From Candidatus Competibacteraceae bacterium (GTDB lineage: Bacteria > Pseudomonadota > Gammaproteobacteria > Competibacterales > Competibacteraceae): DNA of 49,392 nt. Position numbers and translations under genes: made by a program. The notes under the pieces were generated by a model that saw nothing but the letters and a program-made list of their open reading frames with translations, was not told the DNA's origin and ran no database searches. Where the stretch lies: assembly GCA_003989075.1 (NCBI GenBank), contig RXIX01000012.1:1-49392 (forward strand). Direction: 5' to 3'. Of this stretch, positions 24,723-33,490 are shown piece by piece (positions within the stretch are counted from its first letter, which is position 1; each line of letters opens with the position of its first letter).

Positions 24723-27067
24723 GCGAACCCCCGGCCACTTATTCCGCGACTGCGCCAGGAACTCCACCGTGCTGGCGCCTGCGTCCCGGCATCGCCATCG
24801 ACCCGCTTGTACGCGCCGGTCGCTACCAGGCGCGCGACACCGGCAGCGGCGAGCGTTTCGAACTGGGCGCCGAAGAGGTCTTCCTGTGCCAGGCGCTGGC
24901 CGGCGGCGGCAGCATGGAAGCGATTCGCCAAACGTTTAACACGCGCTTTGGCCTGACGCTGAGTGCCGCGCAGCTTGAGCAGTTCTATCAGGACATGGCG
25001 GCGCTGGGCTTGCTGGAAGCGCTGCCGGCGGCGTCCGTGCAACCGTCAGTGCCGGAGTCTTCCCCGGAAAGCGACGGGATCGATGACGATGATCGTCCCG
25101 GCGACGCCTATCGCTGGGTGCTGGCCAATCCGCAGCGCGCATTCAGTCGCTGGGCGCGGCGGCTGGCCTGGTTGCGGCATGGCACCTGGCTGCTGGGCGC
25201 CGGTGTGCCGCTGGCGCTGCTGGTGCTGTTGTATAACCAGCCCGCCTATCAGTACGCCTTGCAGCGGCTGGCCGATCCCGGCTGGCATCTGTTGTTCAAG
25301 TTCCTGTTCGGCCTGCTGATCATCAATCTGTCCAGCAAGCTGCTGCAGGGCATCACCTGTACCGGCTGCGGCGGGCGGGTCGATCAATTTGGCCTGCGCC
25401 TCGCCTACGGGATCATGCCGCGCTTTTTCGTCGCCAAGCGTCTGCGTGCGCTGCCGCGTCGTGGCCAGTTATGGGTAACAGCGGCGGCGCTGCTTACCAA
25501 GCTGGCGCTGTTTGCCGGCGGTATTCTGCTCTGGCGGCTGACGCTGGAGGGCGGCGCTACGCTGGGCAGCTATGCCTTCGTGCTTGGCCATATGGCCCTG
25601 GGCGCCTTCCTGTTCACCGCCAATCCACTGTGGCGGGCCGATGGCTATGCCTGGTTGGCGATTGCCTTGGGCATGCCGCGCCTGCGTGAGCGGGCGTTTC
25701 AGGTGCTCGGACTGTATCTGCGCGGGCGCCGGCCACCGGCGCGGCTGGCTGAGGTGGAACGCTATGCGCTGCTCGGCTATGCGGTCGCCAGCGTTACTTT
25801 TGTGCTGCTGCTGGCCGGACTGGTGCTGTTCGCGCTGGCCGTGTATCTGGAGGCGCGCTTTCAGGGCGTGGGTGTACTGCTGTTCCTGCTGCTGCTGGCG
25901 CTGGTAGCACGCTGGCTGCTATACCGGCTGGTGCAGCGGTCGCCGGAACGGGCCATGCCCGTAGCATCAGCATCCGGCGCGGCACGTGCCACTGCGGCGG
26001 CGGCCCTGGAAAAGGCTCCGGCTGCCGGTCCTGAACCGGTGCAGCGCTCCTGGCGGCGCTGGCTGCTGCTGGCGCTGCTGCTGGGCATGGCCTGGCTGCC
26101 GTATCCCTACGAAGTGACCGGTGAGGTGACCCTGTTCCCGCGCGCCCGCGCCGAGGTACATGCGCTGCTGCCGGGCGTGGTTGAGCGGGTGCTGGCCGGT
26201 GAGAATCAGATGGTCACGTCCGGACAGGTGATCGCCGAACTGGGTACCTGGCAGCAGGACCATGATATTGCCGCGACCACGGCTGCCCTGGAACGCCAGC
26301 AGGCGGAACTGGCGCTGCTGCAGCATGGCGCCAAGGCCGAGGCGATCAGCGCTGCCCGCGAGCAGCGCGACATGGCGCAGGTGCGCGCCGGTCACAGCCG
26401 CAAGCTGCAGGAATTGCTGGCCCCGGTACACAAGACCGGCGTGGTCAAGGATCTGGAATATCAAGAGGCGGTGAAGACTGCCGATGTCGATCAGGCGGCG
26501 GTAGCGGTAGCGGCGGCCAATCTCGATCTGATCAAAAGTCCGCCGCTGCCGATGGAGGTGGCGGTGCAACAGGCCGCACTGAAGCAGTTGCGCGAGCAAT
26601 TGACCTATTTGCGCGATCAGCGCGAGCGCACCCGGCTGCGCGCGCCGATCGCCGGCACCGTGGCCACACCGCGTCTGGAATTCAAGACCGGCACTTTTCT
26701 CAAGGAAGGCGATTTGCTGGCGGTGGTCGAGGACAGCAGCGTGATGCAGGCCGAGATTCTCGCTCCGGAAAGCGATATCGGCACGGTCAGGGTGGGCGCG
26801 CCGGTGCGCCTGCGGGTGTGGGCCTGGCCCCTGCGCGAGTTTGAAGGTCAGGTGGTGGCTATCGCGCCGGTGGTCGAGCTCAGCCCGAGTAATCCGTTCA
26901 TGCGCGTGGTCCGGGTCGGTTTCGATATTCCCAACCCGGATGGCACGCTGAAATCGGCAATGAGCGGCTTTGCCAAGATCAGCGCCGGTGAGCAGCCCCT
27001 GATCGTCGCCTTCAGTCGGGCGCTGGTGCGTTTTGTCCGGCTGGAAGCCTGGTCCTGGCTGCCGTGA
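24719..27067 (+). CDS. PqqD-like / degenerate site-2-protease / HlyD fusion membrane protein
   Basis: A 782-residue fusion. Residues 20-105 resemble a PqqD-like winged helix. Residues 150-420 are a multi-spanning M50-like membrane domain, where ITCTGCGGRVDQFGLRLAYG follows the site normally holding HExxH; here it is SKLLQ (206-210), so the metal-binding residues are lost. After a linker and another membrane helix (about 450-465), residues 465-782 form an HlyD/lipoyl-type adaptor with a helical hairpin (ERTRLRAPIAGTV). It is therefore not a protease but may be an exporter or adaptor subunit spanning the inner membrane into the periplasm. No partner ABC or RND gene is in the window. The start overlaps the KS-AT stop (ATGA). 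Last gene of the operon. Confidence 0.78.
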   Translation: MSEPPATYSATAPGTPPCWRLRPGIAIDPLVRAGRYQARDTGSGERFELGAEEVFLCQALAGGGSMEAIRQTFNTRFGLTLSAAQLEQFYQDMAALGLLEALPAASVQPSVPESSPESDGIDDDDRPGDAYRWVLANPQRAFSRWARRLAWLRHGTWLLGAGVPLALLVLLYNQPAYQYALQRLADPGWHLLFKFLFGLLIINLSSKLLQGITCTGCGGRVDQFGLRLAYGIMPRFFVAKRLRALPRRGQLWVTAAALLTKLALFAGGILLWRLTLEGGATLGSYAFVLGHMALGAFLFTANPLWRADGYAWLAIALGMPRLRERAFQVLGLYLRGRRPPARLAEVERYALLGYAVASVTFVLLLAGLVLFALAVYLEARFQGVGVLLFLLLLALVARWLLYRLVQRSPERAMPVASASGAARATAAAALEKAPAAGPEPVQRSWRRWLLLALLLGMAWLPYPYEVTGEVTLFPRARAEVHALLPGVVERVLAGENQMVTSGQVIAELGTWQQDHDIAATTAALERQQAELALLQHGAKAEAISAAREQRDMAQVRAGHSRKLQELLAPVHKTGVVKDLEYQEAVKTADVDQAAVAVAAANLDLIKSPPLPMEVAVQQAALKQLREQLTYLRDQRERTRLRAPIAGTVATPRLEFKTGTFLKEGDLLAVVEDSSVMQAEILAPESDIGTVRVGAPVRLRVWAWPLREFEGQVVAIAPVVELSPSNPFMRVVRVGFDIPNPDGTLKSAMSGFAKISAGEQPLIVAFSRALVRFVRLEAWSWLP

Positions 27068-27102
27068 ACGCGGCGCGGGCTGCTGTCGGTGCTGCCAATC
27101 CC

Positions 27103-28344
27103 TCAGTGCGTCGCGTCCAGCCACAGACCGGGCCGGGCCTGAGCATCACGGGTCGTATCCCAGTCGCCGGCAATCACCAGGCCATGCGGGGTGGCTTGCA
27201 GGATGCGCGGGTCGCCAGCGGCGGGCGAGTCGCAGCCGGGCGGGAATAGCCCCTGCCAGCTTTCACCGTCCACGCTTTTCCACAGCGGCGCGCTGGCGCT
27301 GGGCGTGCCGGTCGGATCACGATACCGGCCGAGCGCCGCGTAGAGTGCTTCGCTGGTCGCGGCCAGCCGGGTGATGCGCGGGTTGCGTGCATCGCCAAAG
27401 CCCGGCCCGTGACTCGACAGCGGCACCTGCAGGCCCAGCGGCGAAAAGCGCGGCGTGCCCATCACCAGTTCCCAGCGATCATTGGCCAGCACGCGGATGA
27501 TCTCGGCGCCGGTATCGCCAGGCAGTGCGGCATCGGCCTGCGTGGCGCGGGTGCCCAGATAAAGTGCGTCCTTGAACACCACCAGGGCTGTGATGCGCGG
27601 ATTGCGGCTGTAGCGCAGCGCGCCCTCGCTTATTACCTGTTCCCAGACAAAGGGTGGCTGGCCACGGACCGTACTTTTCCAGAGCTGAAAGCCGTAATCC
27701 GGATTGCCGGCGGCAGCGTACAACTGGCCGTTGAAGACCTGCAGGCCGTCCAGGGTCCGGTTATCGGGATCGCCAAAGCCGGGCACGCTGGCTGGCTGCC
27801 AGTCGGGCTGGCGCGGATCGCGGCACATCCAGAGCGGGGCTGCCGCGCAGCCACGGTCATGGGCAGCGGCGACACTGATCGCGAACACCTGCCCGGAGCA
27901 GCCACGCAGGGCGATGCACGGTCCCTGCGCGGTCGGACCGGGGTTGGGCTGCTCCTGAAAATGCGTGCCATTGCTGGAATGGAGCAGGGCGGGTGCCCGC
28001 AGGCCCAGGCGCAGCGCATACAGCGTTGGCGTGGCCTGATCGGGGTCGGGCAGCACGGTCAGTGCCCGCCAGCCCAGTTCCAGCGCAAAGCGCCGCCGCT
28101 GGCCATTCTGCTGCAGCCAGGGCGATTCGATTGGGCTGCTGTGCACCTGTTCCCAGCCGGATTCGCGCAGGCGATGGCGCAACAGCAATGCGTGGCCGGA
28201 GTGTCCAGGATCGACCGGATAGGCACTGACGCCCAGATACAGCCAGCCCTGAAACCAGGCGCTGGCCTGAATCCGGTAGCGGTGGGCATCGGGCAGCAGG
28301 TCGCCGGGAATTGGGTGGAAGGCGAGGGTAGACTGTACGGACAT
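27103..28344 (-). CDS. Beta-propeller-like protein with GFGD repeats (paralogue 1)
   Basis: A 413-residue protein with repeating blocks of the form GFG(D/N)xxN followed by LYA and GFQLW, for example PGFGDPDNRTLDGLQVFNG, YGFQLWKS and GPGFGDARNPRITRLAA. The spacing of Trp-rich strands suggests a beta-propeller. It is clearly paralogous to the gene at 33491-34999. No enzymatic motif is visible. ATG 28344 is used; an in-frame ATG at 28452 has AGGA about 10 nt upstream and would add 36 residues, so the start is uncertain. There is no signal peptide in either form. It converges with the HlyD fusion gene. A binding or structural role in the cluster is inferred from the paralogue's place among sulfotransferases. 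Confidence 0.7.
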   Translation of the reverse strand: MSVQSTLAFHPIPGDLLPDAHRYRIQASAWFQGWLYLGVSAYPVDPGHSGHALLLRHRLRESGWEQVHSSPIESPWLQQNGQRRRFALELGWRALTVLPDPDQATPTLYALRLGLRAPALLHSSNGTHFQEQPNPGPTAQGPCIALRGCSGQVFAISVAAAHDRGCAAAPLWMCRDPRQPDWQPASVPGFGDPDNRTLDGLQVFNGQLYAAAGNPDYGFQLWKSTVRGQPPFVWEQVISEGALRYSRNPRITALVVFKDALYLGTRATQADAALPGDTGAEIIRVLANDRWELVMGTPRFSPLGLQVPLSSHGPGFGDARNPRITRLAATSEALYAALGRYRDPTGTPSASAPLWKSVDGESWQGLFPPGCDSPAAGDPRILQATPHGLVIAGDWDTTRDAQARPGLWLDATH

Positions 28345-28636
28345 GCTGGGCGACCGGAAATGGAGGGTGGCAGAGGCAAGGGATTGATGGCGAATTATAG
28401 GCGAAATGGCCGGGTGGGCTGTGGGCGATTTATCGGACGATGGATGATTCATGGAACAGCTGTCCTGGTGTATGGTGCAGATACCGGTCATGAGCTATCT
28501 CTCTCCATAAGATCTCTGGGTTCCGCAGGAAAGCAGGTGATCGGTGGTTCCGGGCGTCATTGGCTAGCACCGCTGGCCCAGAGCCCTGGACCGGCAAGCC
28601 TGGCAGCCGTTTTTCTCCCAGCACACAGGATCAACC
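28345..28636. other. Divergent intergenic region before the second helical-protein gene
   Basis: About 290 nt between a minus-strand propeller gene and the plus-strand pair at 28637. It must hold both promoters, but I cannot pick a convincing -35/-10 pair. The part nearest 28344 may be coding if the propeller gene starts at 28452. Confidence 0.4.
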
Positions 28637-29260
28637 ATGATCAGCCTCAGTCCACGCTCTCCGGCCCACAGTGCCGAAACCGCGCAACGCGCCTTCCTGC
28701 AACGCCTCGTCCAGTTTATCGAGCAGCCTACCAGTGACGGCCGCCTGATTCCCGGCACCCGCCTCAGCGAAGAGCGCCTGCGCCAGTTCGTCCAGTTCCT
28801 GCGCCTGCGCGCCCAGGGCGATCAGCCCATGGCGCTGCGGATTCGCTGGATTCTCGGCCAGCTCGAAAATGCAGCGCCCGGCGAGCAGAAAGTGGCCGGC
28901 ATCAGCCTCAACCAGTTGCAGCGCCTGTTGCGCTCCATTCCCGGCCATGCCGACTTCAGCATTGCCGCGCTGCCCAGCGCGCAGGCTGCGCCACAACCCG
29001 ACCGGCTTGCTGAACAGTTGCCGGCCTTCGACGCCCGCCTGGCTGCGCTCGGCGATGTTCTCGGCGAACTGCACGGCAGTGCTGGGCAGCTCAATCAGCG
29101 CATCGCCGCCCTCGAACAGGCCATCGCTGCCCTGCGTGACTGGCGCGCCACGCTTGAACAGCCCACCGCCCGTCCCGAAACCCGTACCGCCCCACAGGCA
29201 CCGCGCGAACCTGACAGCGATGCCAGCATCGAGGGCTGGTTCAGTGATTTTCTCGACTGA
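28637..29260 (+). CDS. Helical protein with C-terminal EGWFSDFLD tail (paralogue B)
   Basis: A 207-residue protein paralogous to the gene at 11802. Shared blocks are PGT(R/P)xxExRLRQ (39-50), an RI...L helix, PGEQKVAGISLNQLQRLL (81-98) and the terminal acidic-aromatic peptide EGWFSDFLD (199-207). It lacks the long first linker of its paralogue but keeps a coiled-coil segment (about 124-174). Start ATG 28637 has AGGA 6 nt upstream. The gene lies 18 nt before a sulfotransferase in the same direction. No known family is recognised. A docking or scaffold role is inferred from the conserved tail and the repeated pairing with sulfotransferases. Confidence 0.7.
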   Translation: MISLSPRSPAHSAETAQRAFLQRLVQFIEQPTSDGRLIPGTRLSEERLRQFVQFLRLRAQGDQPMALRIRWILGQLENAAPGEQKVAGISLNQLQRLLRSIPGHADFSIAALPSAQAAPQPDRLAEQLPAFDARLAALGDVLGELHGSAGQLNQRIAALEQAIAALRDWRATLEQPTARPETRTAPQAPREPDSDASIEGWFSDFLD

Positions 29261-29278
29261 GCACCGCGAGACAGCACG

Positions 29279-30190
29279 GTGAGCGATGCAACCCTGAGTA
29301 ACACCCGGCCGCTCTTTATCCTCTGTTCCGGCCGCTCCTTCTCCTCGGTCGTCTGCGGCATGCTCGGTCAGCATCCCGAACTGTACGGATTGCCGGAAAT
29401 GAATTTTTTCGTCGCCGACACGATCGGTGGCCTGTTCGACTGGTTCCGTCAGGCCGGTCCCGGCAACCGCCATCGCCTCGACGGACTGGCCCGCGCCATC
29501 GCTCAGTTGCACAGCGGCGAACAGAGCGAAACCAGCCTGCAGCGTGCCTGGCAATGGCTGCATGCCCATGCCGATTTGTCCACAGCGCAACTGGCCCACG
29601 CCATCGCGAACCAGCTCCAGAACCGCGCTCTGGTCGAAAAAAGCCCCAGCAACAGCGTCGAACCCGCCTGCCTCGACCGCCTGCGCGCTACCTTTCCACA
29701 AGTGCGCATCCTGCATCTGCTGCGGCACCCGCGCCCCACCGGGCAATCGATCCACGAAGCGCACCGCGACCGTGCCAAGGGCCGCGCCCTGCTTGGTGAT
29801 GCCCGTCTGATTGAACGCAACTGGCTCAAGGTACAGGGCAATATCCTGCGCTTCACTGCCACCCTGCCGCCCGGTCAGGCCATACGCCTGCGCGGCGAAG
29901 ACCTGCTCACCGATCCACCGCGCTACCTGCGCCAGATCTGCCAATGGCTTGAAATCCGCGACGATGATGATGCCATCAACGCCATGCTTCACCCGGAAGA
30001 CTCACCCTACGCCTGTATCGGTCCGCCCAACGCCCGGGGTGGCAACAACCGTAAATATCTCGAAGATCCGCACCTGCGGCCCTTCAAGCCGCGCCCGGTC
30101 AATCTCACCGATCCACTGGCGTGGATGAACGACGGTTCCGGCTTCAGTCCGGCGACCCTTGCTCTGGCGCGCAGCCTTGGCTATCGGTAG
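29279..30190 (+). CDS. PAPS-dependent sulfotransferase, paralogue 2
   Basis: A 303-residue cytosolic-type sulfotransferase. The 5'-phosphosulfate loop is LCSGRSFSSVVCGMLGQHP, and the 3'-phosphate part is VEKSPSNSVEPACLDRLR with ILHLLRHPRP. It keeps the family blocks DSPYACIGPPNARGGNN and a C-terminal SLGYR. Start GTG 29279, 18 nt after the helical protein, fits cotranscription. The acceptor is unknown. It is closest in pattern to paralogues 3 and 4 (same ALAxxxGY(R/H) end). Confidence 0.87.
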   Translation: MSDATLSNTRPLFILCSGRSFSSVVCGMLGQHPELYGLPEMNFFVADTIGGLFDWFRQAGPGNRHRLDGLARAIAQLHSGEQSETSLQRAWQWLHAHADLSTAQLAHAIANQLQNRALVEKSPSNSVEPACLDRLRATFPQVRILHLLRHPRPTGQSIHEAHRDRAKGRALLGDARLIERNWLKVQGNILRFTATLPPGQAIRLRGEDLLTDPPRYLRQICQWLEIRDDDDAINAMLHPEDSPYACIGPPNARGGNNRKYLEDPHLRPFKPRPVNLTDPLAWMNDGSGFSPATLALARSLGYR

Positions 30191-30240
30191 GCAGTAGGAA
30201 AAAGGGGGCAGGAAAAGGCTGCACGCTTGCGCAGCCCGAC

Positions 30241-31143
30241 TCAGTGATACCCGAACTGCCGCGCCAGAGCGAGCGTCTCCGCCGTAAAGCCCGCACCCAG
30301 CGGTGACCACTCCAGTGGTCCTTGCAACGGTCCGGTGGCCGGCCAGCCGCGCCGCAGCCGTGGATCGTCAATGAAGCCGGGATTATTGCCATAAGGTGCG
30401 CTCGGTGGCCCGGGCCGCGCATAGGGCGAATCCTCGGGATGCAGCATGGCGTCGATGGCGGCGGCATCGGTGCGAATTCCCAGCCACTCGGCAAGCTGCG
30501 CGAAATACAGTTCCGGCTCGGCCAGCGCATCCTCACCGCGCAGGCGCATCACCTGACCCGCCGGCAGGGTGGCGGTAAAGGCCAGAATATGGCGATGCAC
30601 CTTCAGCCACTGCCGCTCCACCTGTTCGGCCAGCAGCAGCGCATCCTGGCTGCCGGCGCTGCTGGCCCGCTGCGCATGCACCTTGTACAGCGAGGCGCAG
30701 TTGCCGCGCGGATGGCGCAGCAGGTGCAGAAAACGCGCCTGGGGAAAGATCGCCCGCAGGCGCTGCAGATTATCCGGCTGGCCATGGGTCGGACTTTTAT
30801 CGACCAGTTGTCGCGGTGCGACCCGCTCGGCCAGCGCGTGAAACAGCCGGCCCGTGCTCCAGTCCCGGCGCTGGCGCAGCCATGCCCAGGCTGCCTGGGC
30901 GCTGTCCTCGCTTTGATCGCCCTGATACAGCTCGGCGATCACCCGCACCAGGCCATAGGCCAGGTAGCGCTTGCCGCGTTCGCTGGCCCGATCGAGCAGT
31001 TCGCCGACTGAATCGGCAATGCCCAGATAAATTTCCGGCAGGTCGCACAGCTCCGGGTGTTGACCAATCGCGGTGCAGAGGACTGAGGAAAAGGAGCGGC
31101 CCGGACAGAGAATGATCAGCGGGCGGCAGGCCGGGACCGTCAC
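30241..31143 (-). CDS. PAPS-dependent sulfotransferase, paralogue 3
   Basis: A 300-residue sulfotransferase with the loop LCPGRSFSSVLCTAIGQHP, the 3'-phosphate region VDKSPTHGQPDNLQRLR plus FLHLLRHPRG, the SPYARPGPPSAPYGNN block and a terminal QFGYH. It is the last gene of the minus-strand operon. Its GTG start at 31143 overlaps the stop of the EF-hand esterase by 4 nt, so the two are translationally coupled. Compared with paralogues 2 and 4 the acceptor-site region differs, which could mean another acceptor. Confidence 0.87.
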   Translation of the reverse strand: MTVPACRPLIILCPGRSFSSVLCTAIGQHPELCDLPEIYLGIADSVGELLDRASERGKRYLAYGLVRVIAELYQGDQSEDSAQAAWAWLRQRRDWSTGRLFHALAERVAPRQLVDKSPTHGQPDNLQRLRAIFPQARFLHLLRHPRGNCASLYKVHAQRASSAGSQDALLLAEQVERQWLKVHRHILAFTATLPAGQVMRLRGEDALAEPELYFAQLAEWLGIRTDAAAIDAMLHPEDSPYARPGPPSAPYGNNPGFIDDPRLRRGWPATGPLQGPLEWSPLGAGFTAETLALARQFGYH

Positions 31144-32513
31144 TTTACAAAATCCAGAATCGCCGCCGTGACCTCATCGCCAGGCTGACCGACCTCGCGG
31201 TTGATCTGCGCGTGGCTCTTATTGACCATCCTGGTGCGCACGGGCACGCCAGCGCGACTCAGGGCGTCGCGCAGGTTCTCGCTGAGCATCTGCGCCCGTG
31301 GCCGTGGCGTGTAGAACACCAGGAACGGTGGAATGCCCTTGCCGGCGGCGATATAGGTGATCGGCGAGGCCTCGCGCCAGGCGCGTTCGTCATTGCCAAA
31401 CGCGGTGATGTAGAAATTGGGCTGATCGTGTTCGCGCATCAGGCGCGGAATGTCATAACCGGCCCCATCGAGCAGGATCACGCCCTTGATCAGGCTGAGA
31501 TTCTGGCCGGCCGCTTTCAGGTAGCGGCTATCAGTGGCCACCAGTGCGGCCAGATGCGCGCCGGCGGAATGACCCATCAGATAGATACGGCCGGGATTGC
31601 CGCCGTAGCGAGTGATGTTCTGATTGACCCAGGCCAGGGCCTTGGCCACGTCCTGGACGTGGGCCGGATGCTTGACCGCCGGCGATAGCCGATAGTTGAC
31701 GCTGACGAAGATATAGCCGGCGGCAACGAAAGCGCGCACTTTCTGCGCCGCGACGTTGGCATTGGCTTTGTCGCCCCGCTGCCAGCCGCCGCCATGCACC
31801 ATGACGATGACCGGGTGATTCTGGCCGGTCGCCGGCGCGTACAGGTCGAGACTGAGCAGATTGGGATCAACGCCAGGCAGGGTCGCATAGGGCAGGTTAA
31901 GGAAGCGGCGCACTCCCGGTGCATCATCGAGGTTGGCCGCCCGTCCGCCGGCCCGTGCCATGCGCATCGGTCCGGAATCGGACCCCGCATAGCCGCCGGG
32001 GCCGCTACCATCGTCATCATCGGCGCCGCTGGCGGGTGGCGCGTTCTGCTCCGGCGCAAAATTCCGCATGCCGCGTCCGCTGCTGCCGGCAGCATTGTCG
32101 GGGTCGATCATGCCGGCACCGACATCACGCCGCAGCACAGGCGTAGTCGATCCGCTATCTGCTGGTGTGGCAGCGGCAATGCGGGTCGCCGGTGCCGGGT
32201 TCTCCGCGCCGCGCCGCGTGTTTTGGCGCTGCTGCAGGTAGTCGCTGGCTTCCTGCAGGCTGACATAGCCGTCGCTATCCCGGTCGGCAGCCTGGAACAG
32301 GCGCGGCCGGTTCAGTTCGCTCGGCGACAGCCGGCCATCGTTATTGCGGTCGAATTGCTGAAAGCGCTGCTGCACCGCCGGCGCGACCTTGGCACCGGGC
32401 GGCGGCGTGCTCTCATTGCAGGCGATCAGGCCCAGGCTCAGGCCCAGCGTCAGCAGGAGCGGTAGCAGGCGGCCGGAAAGCGCAGATCGGAAGCGTGGGC
32501 GATGGCGGATCAT
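31140..32513 (-). CDS. EF-hand lipoprotein with alpha/beta-hydrolase (BD-FAE-type esterase) domain
   Basis: A 457-residue lipoprotein. The signal peptide ends in a lipobox (LIAC, Cys32). Two EF-hand loops follow, DRNNDGRLSPSE (55-66) and DRDSDGYVSLQE (77-88), then a low-complexity Asp/Gly linker (100-200) and an esterase domain with the oxyanion motif HGGGW (240-244) and nucleophile elbow GHSAGAH (Ser316); His is likely in KSHAQINRE. The family hydrolyses ester or formamide bonds. Calcium-binding EF-hands plus a lipid anchor place it at the envelope facing the periplasm. It could act on an exported ester, which fits a lipid or polyketide cluster. ATG 32513 gives the signal peptide directly. 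Confidence 0.85.
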   Translation of the reverse strand: MIRHRPRFRSALSGRLLPLLLTLGLSLGLIACNESTPPPGAKVAPAVQQRFQQFDRNNDGRLSPSELNRPRLFQAADRDSDGYVSLQEASDYLQQRQNTRRGAENPAPATRIAAATPADSGSTTPVLRRDVGAGMIDPDNAAGSSGRGMRNFAPEQNAPPASGADDDDGSGPGGYAGSDSGPMRMARAGGRAANLDDAPGVRRFLNLPYATLPGVDPNLLSLDLYAPATGQNHPVIVMVHGGGWQRGDKANANVAAQKVRAFVAAGYIFVSVNYRLSPAVKHPAHVQDVAKALAWVNQNITRYGGNPGRIYLMGHSAGAHLAALVATDSRYLKAAGQNLSLIKGVILLDGAGYDIPRLMREHDQPNFYITAFGNDERAWREASPITYIAAGKGIPPFLVFYTPRPRAQMLSENLRDALSRAGVPVRTRMVNKSHAQINREVGQPGDEVTAAILDFVK

Positions 32514-32584
32514 GATGATGCTCTTCTGGTGATTGGACCGCCTGCGGCGGACGCGGCCCGGGTGGTGCTTGAAGCTGACACAGC

Positions 32585-33481
32585 TTAGCGATAGCCGAAC
32601 TGGTGGGCCAGCGCCCGGGTATCGGCGCTAAAGCCCTCGGGTGCATCGCCGGGCCAGTCCAGTGCTCCATCCAGTCGCTGCGGTGGAATCGGCCGCTTGA
32701 CGTAGCGTGGATTGCGCAAAAAGTTGGGATCGTTGCCGAACAGGGCATTGGGTGGACCGATGCAGGCGTAGGGCGACTCTTCCGGGTGCAGCATAGCGGT
32801 GATACAGGTGGCGTCGTTGCCGAGTCCCAGCCATTCGGCGATCTGGCTCAGATAGATCTCCGGTTCGCTTAGGAGCTGCTCGCCCTGGATGCGCATGCTC
32901 TGGCTGGGCGGCAGCGTGGCGGTGAAGGCGACGATAGCGCGGTTGATGCGTAGCCAGAGCTGTTCCGGCGAGGGTTCAATGCCGCCGGGTATGTTATCCG
33001 GCTGGGCGCGGCTGCTCTTTTGCCGCAACTGGTGGATCGACTGGCAAGTGGCGCGCGGGTGGCGCACCAGATGCAGGATGCGCGCTTCGGGAAACGCGTG
33101 CCGCAAGCGCTGCAGGTGCGCCGGATTCAGCGGAGTGCTGGGACTTTTGTCGATCAGGATGCGCGGTTCGAGATGGGAGGATAGCTGCGTGAACAGCTCG
33201 CGGGCGGTCCAGTGGCCGTGCCGGTGCAGCCAGTCGCGCGCCTGTTCGATGCGGGCTACGCTCTGTTCGCCAAACTCGATTTGCGCCACCGCGCGCAACA
33301 GACCGTGCAGGCTTTGCGGACGGACGATGCGCAGCTTGCGCAGGATGTCGGCGAGCGTGTCGGCGATGAACGGGTTCAGCTCCGGCAATCCATACAGCTC
33401 GGGATGCTGGCCGAGCATGGTACTGACCAGCGAGGAGTAGGAGCGCATGCAGGTGAGGATGAACAGCGGCGGTGCGGCCAT
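32585..33481 (-). CDS. PAPS-dependent sulfotransferase, paralogue 4
   Basis: A 298-residue sulfotransferase: loop LTCMRSYSSLVSTMLGQHP, 3'-phosphate region IDKSPSTPLNPAHLQRLR plus ILHLVRHPRA, block SPYACIGPPNALFGND and terminal QFGYR. It starts 9 nt after the propeller gene stop in the minus-strand operon. It is the only copy with Tyr instead of Phe after RS in the loop. The acceptor is unknown. Confidence 0.87.
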   Translation of the reverse strand: MAAPPLFILTCMRSYSSLVSTMLGQHPELYGLPELNPFIADTLADILRKLRIVRPQSLHGLLRAVAQIEFGEQSVARIEQARDWLHRHGHWTARELFTQLSSHLEPRILIDKSPSTPLNPAHLQRLRHAFPEARILHLVRHPRATCQSIHQLRQKSSRAQPDNIPGGIEPSPEQLWLRINRAIVAFTATLPPSQSMRIQGEQLLSEPEIYLSQIAEWLGLGNDATCITAMLHPEESPYACIGPPNALFGNDPNFLRNPRYVKRPIPPQRLDGALDWPGDAPEGFSADTRALAHQFGYR

Positions 33482-33490
33482 CGGTGTTCC

